Assembly (NCBI GenBank): GCA_963816315.1
Contig: CAWFJZ010000045.1
Location: 6,525 to 70,524, forward strand
DNA length: 64,000 bases
Origin: CADEEN01 sp963816315
Lineage (GTDB): Bacteria > Pseudomonadota > Gammaproteobacteria > Burkholderiales > Burkholderiaceae_C
Direction: 5' to 3'
In this document: piece after piece, positions 33,380 to 44,112 of the stretch
Layout: every line of letters begins with the position of its first letter
How positions within the stretch are numbered: the first letter of the stretch is position 1
The notes under the pieces: model-generated
What the model was told of the DNA's origin: nothing
What the model saw: the letters and a program-made list of their open reading frames with translations, nothing else
Databases searched by the model: none
Made by a program: the position numbers and the translations under genes

Positions 33380-36300
33380 GTGACCTCGAAAACCAAACCC
33401 CGCCGCGCGGCCACCGCCTTGCCGGCGCAAGCCATCAGCGCCGAAGTGCTGCGCGACAAGTACGCCAAGGGCGACGAGAAGACGATCGACGACGTTCACC
33501 GCCGCGTCGCCCGCGCGCTGGCGCAGGCCGAGCGCGAAGACCAACGCGCGCATTGGGAGCAGCGCTTCGCCGAGGCGCTGCAGGCCGGATTCATCCCCGC
33601 CGGCCGCATCCAGTCGGCCGCGGGCACGGGGTTGCAGGCGACGTTGATCAACTGCTTCGTGCAGCCGGTGGGCGATTCGATCCGCGAGGTCGAAGACGGC
33701 CACCCCGGCATCTACACCGCGTTGTCGGAAGCGGCCGAGACGATGCGCCGCGGCGGTGGCGTCGGCTACGACTTCTCGCGCATCCGCCCGCAAGGCGCGT
33801 GGGTCGCGGCCACGCAGAGCAACGCCTCGGGCCCGGTGAGCTACATGCGCGTCTTCGACCGCAGCTGCGAAACGGTGGAGTCCGCCGGCTCGCGCCGCGG
33901 CGCGCAGATGGGCGTGCTGCGCTGCGACCACCCGGACATCGAGACCTTCATCCACGCCAAGGACCAGGGCGACCTGAAGAACTTCAACATCTCGGTCGGC
34001 GTGACCGATGCCTTCATGCAGGCGGTGCGTGAGGGCGCCGAGGTCGAACTCGTGCACCGCGCCAGCCCGGGCCCGACACTGAAAGAGCAGGGCGCGTACC
34101 AGCGCGACGACGGCCAATGGGTCTATCGCAAGCTGCCCGCGCGCACGCTGTGGGAGCAGGTCATGCGCTCGACCTACGACCATGCCGAGCCGGGCGTGCT
34201 GTTCCTCGATGCGATGAACAAGGACAACAACCTCGCCTATTGCGAGACGATTGCGGCGAGCAATCCTTGCGTGACGGCCGACACCTGGGTGTTCACCGCC
34301 GAGGGGCCGCGGCAGGTGTCGCAACTGATCGGCGAGCGATTCGTCGCCGTTGTCGATGGCAAGCCCTACGCCACCGAATTGGCGGGCTTCTTCGCCACCG
34401 GCGCCAAGCCGGTGCTCGTCCTGCGTACGCGCGAAGGCCATGCGCTGCGGCTGACGGCGGATCACCCGCTGCGCCGCATCACGAAGCGCACAAACTACCT
34501 GACGCACAGCGAGTGGTGCAAGGCCGGCGCTTTGCAACCGGGCGATCAGATTGCGCTGGGCGATCACCGCGCGATCGACGGTTGGGAAGGTGAGGGCACG
34601 CATGCCGAGGGCTATCTGATCGGCCTGCTGATCGGCGATGGCCAGATCAAGCAGGACAAGGCGCTGCTGTCGGTGTGGGCGAGCGAGTTTCGCGTGGTCG
34701 GCAGCGATGTCGATGCACGCCCGGCGAGCGTCGCCGGCATCATGCAGGCCGCTGACGAAGCGCTGGCGACATTGACGCACCGCGCGGACTTTCGCGGCTG
34801 GCAGCGGCCGATTGCCGCCAGCGGCGAGCGCCGCCTGGCCTCTGGTCCGCTGCGCAAGCTGGCGCTGGCGCTCGGTGCATCGCCCGGCCACAAAACCATC
34901 ACGCCAGCGATGGAGGAGCGCTCGTCCGAGTTTTGCCGTGGCCTGTTGCGCGGCTTGTTCGACGCCGACGGCTCGGTGCAGGGCACGCAGGACAAGGGCG
35001 TCAGCGTGCGGCTTTCGCAGTCGGACCTGGCGCTGCTGCAAGCCGCGCAACGCATGCTGTTGCGCCTGGGCGTTGCCAGCACGATCTACCGTGAGCGCCG
35101 CGGCGCCGGTGTCGTGCAGATGCCCGACGGGCGCGGCGGCCAGCGCGGGTATCCACAGCGGGCGTCGCATGACCTGGTGATCAGTGGTGACAACCTGGCG
35201 CGCTTTGCGCTGCTGGTCGGCTTTGCCGACACAGGCAAGGCAGAACGGCTCGAAGCGCTGCTCGGCAACTACCAGCGTGCCCTCAACCGCGAACGCTTCA
35301 TCGCCACTGTCGAGTCGGTCGAGCCTCACGGCACCGAGCCGGTCTATGACGTGACGGTCGCCGACGTTCATGCCTTCGATGCCAACGGCCTGCTCGCGCA
35401 CAACTGCGGCGAACAACCGCTGCCTTCTTACGGCTGCTGCTGCCTGGGCTCGATCGACCTGACGCGCTTCGTGCAGCGCCCGTTCGAAACCGATGCTGCG
35501 TTCGACGAAACCAACTTCACCGCGCTGGTTCGCACCGCCGTGCGCATGCTCGACAACGTGCTCGACGTGTCGATGTGGCCGCTGCCGCAGCAGCATGACG
35601 AAGCGATGAGCAAACGCCGCATCGGCCTGGGCTTCACGGGCCTGGGCGATGCACTGGTGATGCTCGGCCTGCGCTACGACGGCGAGCCCGCGCGCGCGAA
35701 GGCGGCGCAGATCGCACAGGCGATGCGCGACGCGGCCTACGACGCGTCGATCGATCTGGCGGCCGAGCGCGGCGCGTTCCCGCTGTTCAACGCCAACCTC
35801 TACCTGGCCGGAGGCCGCTTCGCGTCGCGCTTGCCCGCGGCGTTGAAGGAGCGCCTCCGCGCCCAAGGCATCCGCAACTCGCATCTGCTGTCGATCGCAC
35901 CCACCGGCACGATCAGCCTGGCCTTTGCCGACAACGCCAGCAACGGCATCGAGCCCGCGTTCTCGTGGACCTACACGCGCAAGAAGCGCGATCCGGATGG
36001 GCGGCTCGTCGAGCATGCGGTGGAAGACCACGCGTGGCGCCTTTACCGGCACCTGAAGGGCAAAGATGCGCCGCTGACCAACGCCTTCGTCACCGCGTTG
36101 GAGATGAGCGCGCAGGCGCATGCACAGATGGTGGCTGCCGTGGCGCCGTTCATCGACACGTCGATCAGCAAGACGGTCAACGTGCCGGCCGACTATCCGT
36201 ATGCGGATTTCGAACAGCTCTATCAACAAGCGTGGTCGTTCGGCTTGAAGGGGCTGGCGACCTACCGGCCGAATGCCGTGCTCGGCAGCGTGCTGTCCAC

Positions 36301-37382
36301 GCAGCCGTCGCCGCTGCAGGTGGTGGGTGACGCCGAACCGGCGGCTGGCGATTGCCGCGCCGCGCACGCCCGTGCTGGCGTCGCTGCGCTGGCCCGGCCG
36401 GCCCGAGCTGCCGGGCGGCAACGCGGCGTGGACCTTCATGATCGCGCACCCGTTCGGCGACTTCGCGCTCTTCGTCGGCGAGTGGCCAAGAGAAGAAGAT
36501 GTCAAGCACACGCAGCCCTTCGAAGTCTGGATCAACGGCGCAGAACAACCACGCGGCCTCGGCGCTTTGGCCAAGACGCTGTCGATGGACCTGCGCGCCG
36601 ACGATCCGGCATGGCTGCAACTCAAGCTCGACGCGCTGGCGACGGTGAGCGAAGAACATCCGTTCGAGATGCCGTTTCCGCCGCATGGCGAGCGCCGTTT
36701 GTTCCCCGGCGTCGTCGCCGCCACCGCCGGCGTGATCCGCTGGCGCTGCGAGCAGCTCGGCGTGTTGCCGCCCACGAAGGAGGCGGCGACGCCGGTGATC
36801 GACGCGCTGTTCGCGCGCGACGAGCCGCACACCGACACCTCGGGCACGCTGGCCTGGGCGGTGGACATCGACAACCCCGCCAGCGGCGAGCACTTCACCG
36901 TGACGTTGAAGGAGGTCACGTTGCCCGGCGCCGACGGCGTGGCGAGCACGCGGCCGTGCGCGCTCGCGCTGTCGGGCACTTACCCACGCGCGCTCGACGG
37001 CCTGGCGCGCTTGCTGTCGCTCGACATGCGCGTCATCGACCCGGCGTGGATCGGCATGAAGCTGCGCAAGCTGCTCAACTACGCCGAGCCGCTCGGCCAT
37101 TTCATGGCTTTCATTCCCGGCCAGCGCCGCCAGCAGACCTGGCCTTCGACGGTGGCCTACCTCGCGCGCCTGGTGATCCACCGCTACGCGATGCTCGGCG
37201 TGTTGGACGAGAACGGTTTTCCGCTGCGCGAGATGGGCGTGCTCGCATCGCCCGAGCAGAGCGGCAACGCGACGCAGTTGCAAGCCGGCCGGCCGTGCCC
37301 CGAATGCGGCAACGCCAGCATGATCGCTCGCGATGGCTGCGACTTCTGCACCGCCTGCGGCTACGTCGGGCAGTGCGGATGA
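33380..37382 (+). CDS. nrdJ: Class II (B12-dependent) ribonucleotide reductase with intein (one frameshift)
   Basis: Reduces ribonucleotides to deoxyribonucleotides with adenosylcobalamin, independent of oxygen. The extein begins at GTG 33380, has the substrate-site region INCFVQPVGDSI, RRGGGVGYDFSRIRP, the NPCGE active-site motif (split by the intein), the PTGTISLAFADNASNGIEP segment and a TSCPD-like C-terminal part ending in a zinc ribbon (CPECGN, CDFCTACG). The intein occupies 34268-35404. An extra A in the AA at 36336-36337 shifts the frame; removing it joins VVGDADRRLAIAAP and gives 1333 codons, about 954 after splicing, which is normal. An ATG at 36273 is not a real start. Confidence 0.93.
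34268..35404 (+). mobile_element. Intein with LAGLIDADG homing endonuclease in nrdJ
   Basis: A 379-residue in-frame insert between NP and CGE of the reductase NPCGE motif. Splicing residues are intact: Cys1 (CVTADTWVF), block B TxxH (TADHPLRR), block F VYDVTVADVHAF, C-terminal HN, and +1 Cys. Two endonuclease motifs are seen, YLIGLLIGDG and LLRGLFDADG, both with the acidic residue, so homing activity is plausible. Confidence 0.95.
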
Positions 37383-39893
37383 GCGGCTGGCGCGCGCACG
37401 CCAAACGTGCGCGCCACCATCGGCCAGCGTTTCGCCAAATCCCACCACGCCGTGCCGAGCACGCCGCCCAGCACAGCCACACCGAGCTCGGCGCTGCCGG
37501 GCCAGGCAAAGCCGAACAGGCTGCGCAGCGGCGGCACGGCCATGCACAGGCCGAGCGCCGCCACGGCCGCGAGCGTGATCCCGACGAAAGGCCGTGCGAC
37601 TGAACTGCCGCGCGACAGCGGCTGCTGCGTGGTGTCGATCAGTGCCAGCGTCAGGTTGCCGGCGGTCAGCGCCACAAAGGCCATGAAGCGTGCAGCCTCG
37701 GCGGCCAGGCCCTGCTGCAGCGCCAGCGCATAGAGCGCAAAACACACGGCGAGCAACAGAGCGCCTTGCATCAGGCCGAGCAGCAGTTGCGCGCGGCCGA
37801 TCAAGGGCTCGGACAACGGCCGCGGCGGCTGGCGCATGTGCTGGCCTTCTGCGCGCAGGCCTTCGTAGCCGAGCGTGCACATCGGGTCGATGACCATTTC
37901 GGTCAGCGCCACATGCGCCGGCAGCAGCAGCGGCGGCAGGCCGAACAACAGCGGCAGCAGCGCCAGGCCGGCGATCGGCACATGGATGGCGACGATGTAG
38001 AGCATGACCTTGCGCAGGTTGTCGAAGATGCGCCGGCCCTGGCTCACCGCCTGCACGATGTGGCCGAAGTCGTCGTCCTGCAGCACCAGCGCCGCGGCTT
38101 CGCGCGCCACGTCGGTGCCGCGCGCGCCCATGCCGATGCCGATGTGCGCCGCGCGCAAGGCCGGCGCGTCGTTGACGCCGTCGCCGGTCATCGCCACCAC
38201 GTCGCCGTTGGCCTGCATCGCGCGCACCAGGCGCAGCTTGTGCGTCGGGCTGACGCGGGCGAAGACGTTCGTGTGGCGCACGGCGTGGGCGAGCGCGCTG
38301 TCGTCCATCGCGTCGATGTCGGCGCCGAGCAGCGTGGTGCCTTCCGTGGCGATGCCGGCTTCGCGCGCGATCGCCAGCGCGGTCTGCGGCGCGTCGCCGG
38401 TGATCATCTTCACGCCGATGCCGGCCTCGCGCGACAGCTTCACGGCGGCCGGCACGCTGGCGCGCAACGGGTCTTCGAAGGCGAGCAGGCCGAGCCACTC
38501 GAAAGGCCAGGCGCTCATGTCATCGCCGATGACGTTGGCCGCCGTGGCCACGCCGAGCACGCGCCAACCCTGCGACGCCAACTCGCCGGCGCGCTGTTGC
38601 CATTCGCGCTGCGCGGCGTCGGGCAGGCGGCACAGCGCGAGCACGCTCTCGGCCGCGCCTTTGGTGGACGCGCGCGCCGAGCCGTCGGCTTCGCGCCAGA
38701 CGGCGCTGACCATCGGCCGGCCTTCGGCGAGCGGCCACTCCTGTAAGCGCTGCGCCGCATCGCGCGCTGGCAGGCCAGGTACAGCGCGCAAGGCACGGTC
38801 CATCGGGTCCGGCGTGTTCTCGCGCGTGGCCAGCCACGCGCTTTGCAGCAGCGCTTGCACGGCGGGCGCCGGTGCCTCGTTGCCGGTTGCATCCCAGACG
38901 CCCTGCGCCGCCACCGCGCGGCGCAGGCGCATGCGGTTTTCGGTCAGCGTGCCGGTCTTGTCCACCGCCAGCACCGTCGCCGCGCCGAGCGTTTCGATCG
39001 CGGCCGAGCGCCGCACCAGCACGCGCTGCCGCGCCAGGCGCCAGGCGCCGATGACGAAGAACACCGTCATCGCCAGCGCGAATTCTTCGGGCAGCAGGGC
39101 CATCGCCAAGGCAATCGCCGACAGCACGGCGTCGATCCACGCCTGCCCGCGCGCCACGCTGAGCAACACAACGCCGGCGCTGACGGCCGCCGCCAGCGCG
39201 CCGAGCAGGCGCACCAGCCGCGCCGTGTCGCGCTGCAAGCGCGTCGGCGTGTCGTCCAACTGGTTGAGCAGCGCGCCGATGCGGCCGGCCTGGCTGCGCG
39301 CGCCGGTGGCCGTGACCTCGGCGATGCCATGGCCGGCCGACGACCAGCGTGCCACCGAAGACGTTGTCCGACACCGCCTTGGCCAGCGGCAGGCTCTCAC
39401 CGGTGAGCAGCGACTCATCGACCGCGAGCGCGTTGGCGCTGCGCAGCACCGCATCGGCGGCGACACGCTCGCCCTCATCGAGCAGCAGCGCATCGCCGGG
39501 CACGACGTTGGCCGCCGGACATTGCAGCGCCACGCCGCCGCGCAGCACACGCGCCTGCGGTGCGGCCATCGCACGCAGCGCGTCGAGCGCTTTGCGGCTG
39601 CGCTGGTTCTGCACCAGCACCAGGGTGACGGTGATCAGCGCAAACGCGCCGAGCAACAGGCCCTCGGCGCGGCTGCCGAGCAGCAGGTAGAGCGCGGCCG
39701 CGGCCAGCAGCAGCAGGAACATCGGCTCGGTGACCAACTGCCGCCAGGCCTGCGCGAGCACGCCGCTGCCTTCGGGTTCGGGCAGAGCGTTCGGGCCGTG
39801 TTGCGCGCGGCGGGCGAGGACTTCGCTGGGGTCGAGGCCGCGCGCTACGTCAGTGATCAACCGAGGCCTCTTGCAGTCCATGCTCGATGCCAT
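37361..39893 (-). CDS. P-type cation-transporting ATPase (PEEF type, one frameshift)
   Basis: A P2-like ATPase of about 843 residues after correction. N-terminal cation-ATPase domain GPNALPEPEGSG, actuator LTGESLP, M4 PEEFALAMTVFF, phosphorylation site DKTGTLTEN, hinge TGDGVNDAP, and C-terminal helices. An extra base near 39331-39340 splits it; removing one gives GGTLVVGGHGIAEVTATG. Bacterial PEEF-type pumps are usually assigned to Ca2+ or other cations; the ion is not certain. The start (39893 or 39881) overlaps the response regulator gene by 30-44 bases and could lie further in. It converges with nrdJ, overlapping by 22 bases. Confidence 0.88.
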
Positions 39894-40512
39894 AGCGGAT
39901 CAGCGCCGCCATCGACGGCAGGTGCAGCTTGTCCTGGATGCGGCGCTTGTGCGTGCTGATGGTCTTGATCGACAGGTGCAACTCGCCGGCGATGTCGGAC
40001 AGGCGCTGCCCGGCGACGATGCGGCGCAGCACCTCGAGTTCGCGGTTCGACAACTGCGCATGCTTGGGCACCGCTTGCGCGCCGTTCAAGGCCTGCACCA
40101 CCTGCTCTGCCAGGCTCGCCGTCACGTAGGCGCCGCCGCCGGCCACCTTGGCCACGGCATCGACGAGTTCGGCCGGCGCGCGGTCCTTCGTCACATAGCC
40201 ATGCGCGCCGGCCTGGAAGGCGCGCAGCGCGTACTGCTCTTCGGCATGCATCGACAGCACGAGCACGCGCAGCGCAGTGAATTCTTTGCGCAGCCGCGCG
40301 ATCAGGTCCAGGCCGCTCATGCCCGGCATCGACAGATCGACGATCACCAGCCCGGCGTCGTTGCGGCGCAACCATTCGAGCGCCTGAAAGCCGCTCGCCG
40401 CTTCGGCCACCTGCCAGCCGCGGCGGGTGCTTTCCAGAATGCGCACCAGGCCTTCACGCACGATGGCGTGGTCATCGACGATCAGGATGCGCAGCAGCGG
40501 CGTGTTCATCAT
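39850..40512 (-). CDS. NarL/FixJ-type response regulator
   Basis: A 220-residue regulator with receiver domain (ILIVDDHAIVREGL; phospho-Asp in LVIVDLSMPGMSG; Lys in VTKDRAPAEL) and a C-terminal LuxR helix-turn-helix (LSNRELEVLRRIVAGQ, LHLSIKTISTHKRRI). The ATG overlaps the stop of the sensor kinase (ATGA), so the two form a two-component pair. It may control nearby stress genes; targets are unknown. Confidence 0.93.
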   Translation of the reverse strand: MMNTPLLRILIVDDHAIVREGLVRILESTRRGWQVAEAASGFQALEWLRRNDAGLVIVDLSMPGMSGLDLIARLRKEFTALRVLVLSMHAEEQYALRAFQAGAHGYVTKDRAPAELVDAVAKVAGGGAYVTASLAEQVVQALNGAQAVPKHAQLSNRELEVLRRIVAGQRLSDIAGELHLSIKTISTHKRRIQDKLHLPSMAALIRYGIEHGLQEASVDH

Positions 40513-41981
40513 GGGCTTTCAGTGCCTGAGGGCGGATGCGCCGGCACGCGCACCGTCAGCCGCGTGCCGCCGCGCGGCCGGCGGCCGATGTCGATCTGTC
40601 CGCCGAGCATGTGCGCGCGCTCGCGCAGGCCCATCAGGCCGAACGAGCCGGCGCGCCGCAGGGCCTGCTCGGCCACGCCGATGCCGTCGTCGGCCACCGT
40701 CAGCACGAGTTGCCGCTCCTGCACTTGCAGGATGATCTCCACCGACTTCGCCTGCGCATGCCGCGCCACATTGGTCAACGCCTCCTGCACCATGCGGTAC
40801 AGCGCAATCGCCACACGCTGATCGAGCGCCGGCTCCACCAGCGGCAGCCGCGTGTGCACCGGGATGCCGATGCGCCGCGAGGCGTCGCGCGCCAGCCATT
40901 CGATGGCGGCGTTCAGGCCCAGGTCATCGAGCATCAGCGGCCGCAGGTCGCTGGCGATGCGGCGCACCGAGGCCAGCGTGTCGTCGAGCATGGCCTGCAT
41001 CGCGGCCACGCGCGGCTCGCCCGCGGGCAGCGCCGCCTGCGCGGCCAGCGTCGTCAGGTCGATCTTCAACGCCGTCAATCGCTGGCCGAGTTCATCGTGC
41101 AGCTCGCGGGCGATGCGGCGGCGCTCTTCCTCGCGCGCTTCGACCACGCTGGCCGAGAGTTCGCGCAAGCCCGCGGCCTCGCGCCGGCGCTCGGTGACAT
41201 CGCTGACCACCATCTGCACCGTGCGCTTGCCATGGTCGGGCAGGGCGGCCAGCGCGATCTCGATGTCGCGCACCGCTCCGCCGGGCCGTGTCAGGCGCGC
41301 GCCGACGATGGCGCCGATGGTCTGGCCGGCGATGGTGCGATCGATCTCCTGGCGCAGCAGCGCATGCGAGTCATGGTCGAGCAGCGTCCACACGCGCCGG
41401 CCGATCAGCGCGCCGATCGAGTCGGCGTCGAACATGCGCAGCGCGGCGCGGTTGGCATAGGTCAGCACATCGTCTTCGCAGATCCAGATGGCGGTGGGCG
41501 AGAGTTCGAACACCGCGCGCATGCGCCGCTCGAGCGCGGCCAGCTGCTCTTCGAGCGCACGTTCGTCGCTGCTGTCGCGCAACATCGCGGCGAACAGCGT
41601 GCGCGGCCGGCCGTGGTCGATCATTTCGATGCGCGACAGCGCAATCTCCACCGGCGCCGTGCTGCCGTCGCCGCGCAGCAGATCGACGCGGCGGCCCATG
41701 CGCATCAGGCGTTGCGCGTCGTGCGAGTCGGCAAAGCCGCGCACCAACGACGCATGCTGCGCGCGCCAGAGCGGCGGCACGAAGCGGTCGAGCGATGTGC
41801 CGAGCGTCTGCGCGGCGTCGCATCCCAGCAGGCGCTCGGCGGCCGGGTTCATGGCCACGATCGCCTGCGACGCGTCGATCATCAGGATCGCCTCGCGCGT
41901 GGCGAACAACAGCTTGCCGGACAAACCTTCGAACAAGGCGCTGCTCGCGCTGGCGGTGTCGTGCGGAGGCTGCGCTGTCAT
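40509..41981 (-). CDS. PAS-domain sensor histidine kinase, NarL type
   Basis: A 490-residue kinase with two PAS domains (about residues 20-140 and 150-265: LLFATREAILMIDASQAIVAMNP; VFELSPTAIWICEDD), an H-box ARELHDELGQRL and HATPase_c (YRMVQEALTNVARHA, VADDGIGV, FGLMGLRERA). No transmembrane segment is evident, so it is probably a cytoplasmic sensor of redox, gas or a small molecule. It is coupled to the response regulator gene downstream. Confidence 0.92.
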   Translation of the reverse strand: MTAQPPHDTASASSALFEGLSGKLLFATREAILMIDASQAIVAMNPAAERLLGCDAAQTLGTSLDRFVPPLWRAQHASLVRGFADSHDAQRLMRMGRRVDLLRGDGSTAPVEIALSRIEMIDHGRPRTLFAAMLRDSSDERALEEQLAALERRMRAVFELSPTAIWICEDDVLTYANRAALRMFDADSIGALIGRRVWTLLDHDSHALLRQEIDRTIAGQTIGAIVGARLTRPGGAVRDIEIALAALPDHGKRTVQMVVSDVTERRREAAGLRELSASVVEAREEERRRIARELHDELGQRLTALKIDLTTLAAQAALPAGEPRVAAMQAMLDDTLASVRRIASDLRPLMLDDLGLNAAIEWLARDASRRIGIPVHTRLPLVEPALDQRVAIALYRMVQEALTNVARHAQAKSVEIILQVQERQLVLTVADDGIGVAEQALRRAGSFGLMGLRERAHMLGGQIDIGRRPRGGTRLTVRVPAHPPSGTESP

Positions 41982-42111
41982 GGCCGAGCCATCGTAGGCC
42001 GCGCAGCCGCCGTTTCATGCGGCGCCGCCGCGAGTGCAGCGGCGCCGCTTGCGCAAGGTCAAGTCAGAGCCTGGGAGTGTTTCCGGGCGTGAGCGAAAGA
42101 CTCTCGGGTTC

Positions 42112-42540
42112 TCAGCCGATGGCCAGCTTCTGGCCGGCCGACTGCGCCTTCTTCGGCAGCTTGAGTTCGAGCACGCCGTTGCTGTACTTGGCATCGGCCG
42201 CCGCCTGATCGACGTCGCTGGCGAGCAGGAAGCTGCGGCTCGCGTAACCGTAGCGGCGCTCGCTGCGCAGCAGGCGGCCGTCCTTCTTTTCTTCGCTGTC
42301 CTGCTTGACTTCGGCGCTGATGGTCACTTGGTTGCCGTCGATGCGCACGTCGATGTCCTCCTTCTTCACGCCGGGGATTTCGGCCTTGATGGCGAAGGCG
42401 TTGTCGGTTTCGGACAGGTCGATGCGGATCTGCGGCGCGCGCGCTTCGGCGGCTTCGTTGCGCCACGGCCGCCACAGGTCGCGCAGGCTGGCGGGGAAGG
42501 GATCGAGGTCGAACAGATCGGGAACGCGCAGTTCGTTCAT
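42112..42540 (-). CDS. Small heat shock protein, Hsp20/alpha-crystallin family
   Basis: A 142-residue protein with an alpha-crystallin domain (residues about 38-135: IRIDLSETDNAFAIKAEIPG, KKEDIDVRIDGNQVTISAE) and the family-typical GVLELKLPK near the C-terminus. It binds unfolding proteins without ATP. It stands alone, divergent from the Crp/Fnr-type gene at 42776. Confidence 0.93.
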   Translation of the reverse strand: MNELRVPDLFDLDPFPASLRDLWRPWRNEAAEARAPQIRIDLSETDNAFAIKAEIPGVKKEDIDVRIDGNQVTISAEVKQDSEEKKDGRLLRSERRYGYASRSFLLASDVDQAAADAKYSNGVLELKLPKKAQSAGQKLAIG

Positions 42541-42775
42541 GGCAGAGCTCCTTGGATGTTGGCGGGCAATCGGTGACGCGCTCGCGCCACCACCGAATGC
42601 TCGTCACACCGCCGATGGCGTGCATTGAGTCCACGCAAACCGGGCCTCCGTTCAGAAAAATCCGACAGCGCTGCGCGCGTGTTCCGACAGCGCGGCGCAG
42701 CCGATGCCGATTGCCACGCGCCGCGCCGCGGCCGATGCTCGGCGCCATCCATTCAACGACGCAAGGAGAACGCAG

Positions 42776-43567
42776 ATGGCCACCGCCATGCCGATCGCCG
42801 ACACCGCGAGCAACGCCGCCTGGTACGTGCGCCGCGCCGACGTGGAGACCCTGCAAGTCGATCTGCGCGCCCTGATCGAGCTGCTCGGCGGCGACGCGGA
42901 CAACGCGCCGTGCCGCGGCCATGAACGTTTCGCCGTGCACCGCATCGCCCGCGGCGCAACGCTGCTGCACGAGGGCGCGCACGCGCAAACGCTGTTCGTC
43001 GTGCAGACCGGCAGCTTCAAGAGCGTGAAGACGGCCGAAGACGGCTACGAACATGTGCTCGGCTTTGCCTGGCCGCGCGACCTGATCGGCTACGACGGCC
43101 TGTACCGCGAGCACTATGCGTTCGGCGCGGCGGCGCTCGAAGACAGCCGCGTCATCGTCTTGCCGATGGCCGGCCTGGCCGCGCTGCGTCAGCGCGCGCC
43201 GGCGCTCGATGAAGCGCTGCAAACGCTGATCGCGCGCCAGTTGGCTCATGCCGGCGAAATCGCCGAAGTGATGGCTGCCGTCGCCGCCGATGCGCGGCTG
43301 GCGCGTTTTCTCGTGCAGTTGTCGGGCCGCATGGCCGAGCGCGGCCAGTCGCCGCGGCGGTTGTTGCTGCGCATGAACCGGCGCGACATCGCCAACCACC
43401 TCGGCTTGGCCCACGAGACCATCAGCCGCTCGCTGCGCCTGCTGTCCGACGCCGGTTGGCTGCGCGTCAACAACCGCGACGTTGAAATCCTCGACCCGCA
43501 GGCCCTGAAGCGCTGCGCGCGCAGCACGCGCGGCGCGCCGGAAGAGGCGCTGGTGTGCGCCGCGTGA
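42776..43567 (+). CDS. Crp/Fnr-family regulator (no Fe-S cysteine cluster)
   Basis: A 263-residue protein with an effector domain (about residues 55-160), long dimer helix and a C-terminal winged helix with LRMNRRDIANHLGLAHETISRSLRLL. The recognition helix E-x-x-S-R is as in FNR. Only one Cys is in the N-terminal region (NAPCRGH), so an FNR-type 4Fe-4S cluster is not possible. ATG 42776 has a clear ribosome binding site (AAGGAGAAC). It could be a second NO/redox regulator or respond to another signal. Confidence 0.85.
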   Translation: MATAMPIADTASNAAWYVRRADVETLQVDLRALIELLGGDADNAPCRGHERFAVHRIARGATLLHEGAHAQTLFVVQTGSFKSVKTAEDGYEHVLGFAWPRDLIGYDGLYREHYAFGAAALEDSRVIVLPMAGLAALRQRAPALDEALQTLIARQLAHAGEIAEVMAAVAADARLARFLVQLSGRMAERGQSPRRLLLRMNRRDIANHLGLAHETISRSLRLLSDAGWLRVNNRDVEILDPQALKRCARSTRGAPEEALVCAA

Positions 43568-43599
43568 GTTGTGCATCCCCATCCACCAGGAGAGATCAG

Positions 43600-43923
43600 A
43601 TGAGACAGACATTCGCCGTCGTTTTGCTTGCCGTGTCGATGACCGCCGCGCAGGCCCAGGGCGCGGCATCGGCGCCCGCCATGGGCGGCATGGGCGGCAT
43701 GCGCGGCATGCAGATGAACCGCGACAACACACCCGGCTGGTCGATGATGAACCGCGCCGAACGCAAGGAACACCACGACAAGATGAGGGCCATGACCGAC
43801 CCTGCGGCCTGCATGGCCTATATGGAACAGCACCACGCCAAGATGGCCGAGCGCGCCAAGGAGCGCGGGCGCACGCTGCCAGCCAAGCCGCGGCGGGACG
43901 CTTGTGCGCCGTTGAAGAAGTAA
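43600..43923 (+). CDS. Small secreted Met-rich protein
   Basis: A 107-residue protein with a signal peptide (RQTFAVVLLAVSMTAAQAQ). The mature part is rich in Met and His (MGGMGGMRGMQM; EHHDKMRAMTDPAACMAYMEQHHAKM), a composition typical of copper-binding periplasmic proteins. A Cys is present in PAACMAY and a second near the end. Good ribosome binding site (AGGAGAGA). It follows the Crp/Fnr-type gene by 32 bases. No family recognised; copper binding is inference. Confidence 0.7.
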   Translation: MRQTFAVVLLAVSMTAAQAQGAASAPAMGGMGGMRGMQMNRDNTPGWSMMNRAERKEHHDKMRAMTDPAACMAYMEQHHAKMAERAKERGRTLPAKPRRDACAPLKK

Positions 43924-43975
43924 CGCTGTGGCGCGCCGCGTGCGAACGCAGTAATCTGCGCCCCCTTCTGGGCTC

Positions 43976-44075
43976 GTCCTTCGACAGGCTCAGGATGATC
44001 GGAATACCCATTCGCACTGAGCTTGTCGAAGGGCTGGCGCGATGAGGCCCTTCGACAAGCTCAGGGCGAACGGAG
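43976..44075. repeat. Cluster of three GTCGAAG-family inverted repeats
   Basis: Contains CCTTCGACAGGCTCAGG (43978-43994), the reverse core CTGAGCTTGTCGAAGGG (44017-44033) and CCCTTCGACAAGCTCAGGGC plus GAACGG (about 44048-44073). This is the same dispersed element as at 16081 and 21375. It separates the Met-rich gene from the ligase gene. Confidence 0.8.
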
Positions 44076-44112
44076 CAGCGGTTTCTCGCCAAACAGAAAG
44101 TGCGTTGACGCC

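Noticed and set aside
36273..37382. A separate 369-residue gene after nrdJ
   Set aside because: It is the C-terminal part of nrdJ after a one-base shift; its first 30 residues are noise and the rest continues the reductase.
42049..42062. TTGCGCAAGGTCAA before the PAS kinase
   Set aside because: Only the right half matches well; kept out of the site list.
42625..42638. TTGAGTCCACGCAA as a Dnr box before hsp20
   Set aside because: The right half is GCAA and the distance (85 bp) differs from the other sites.
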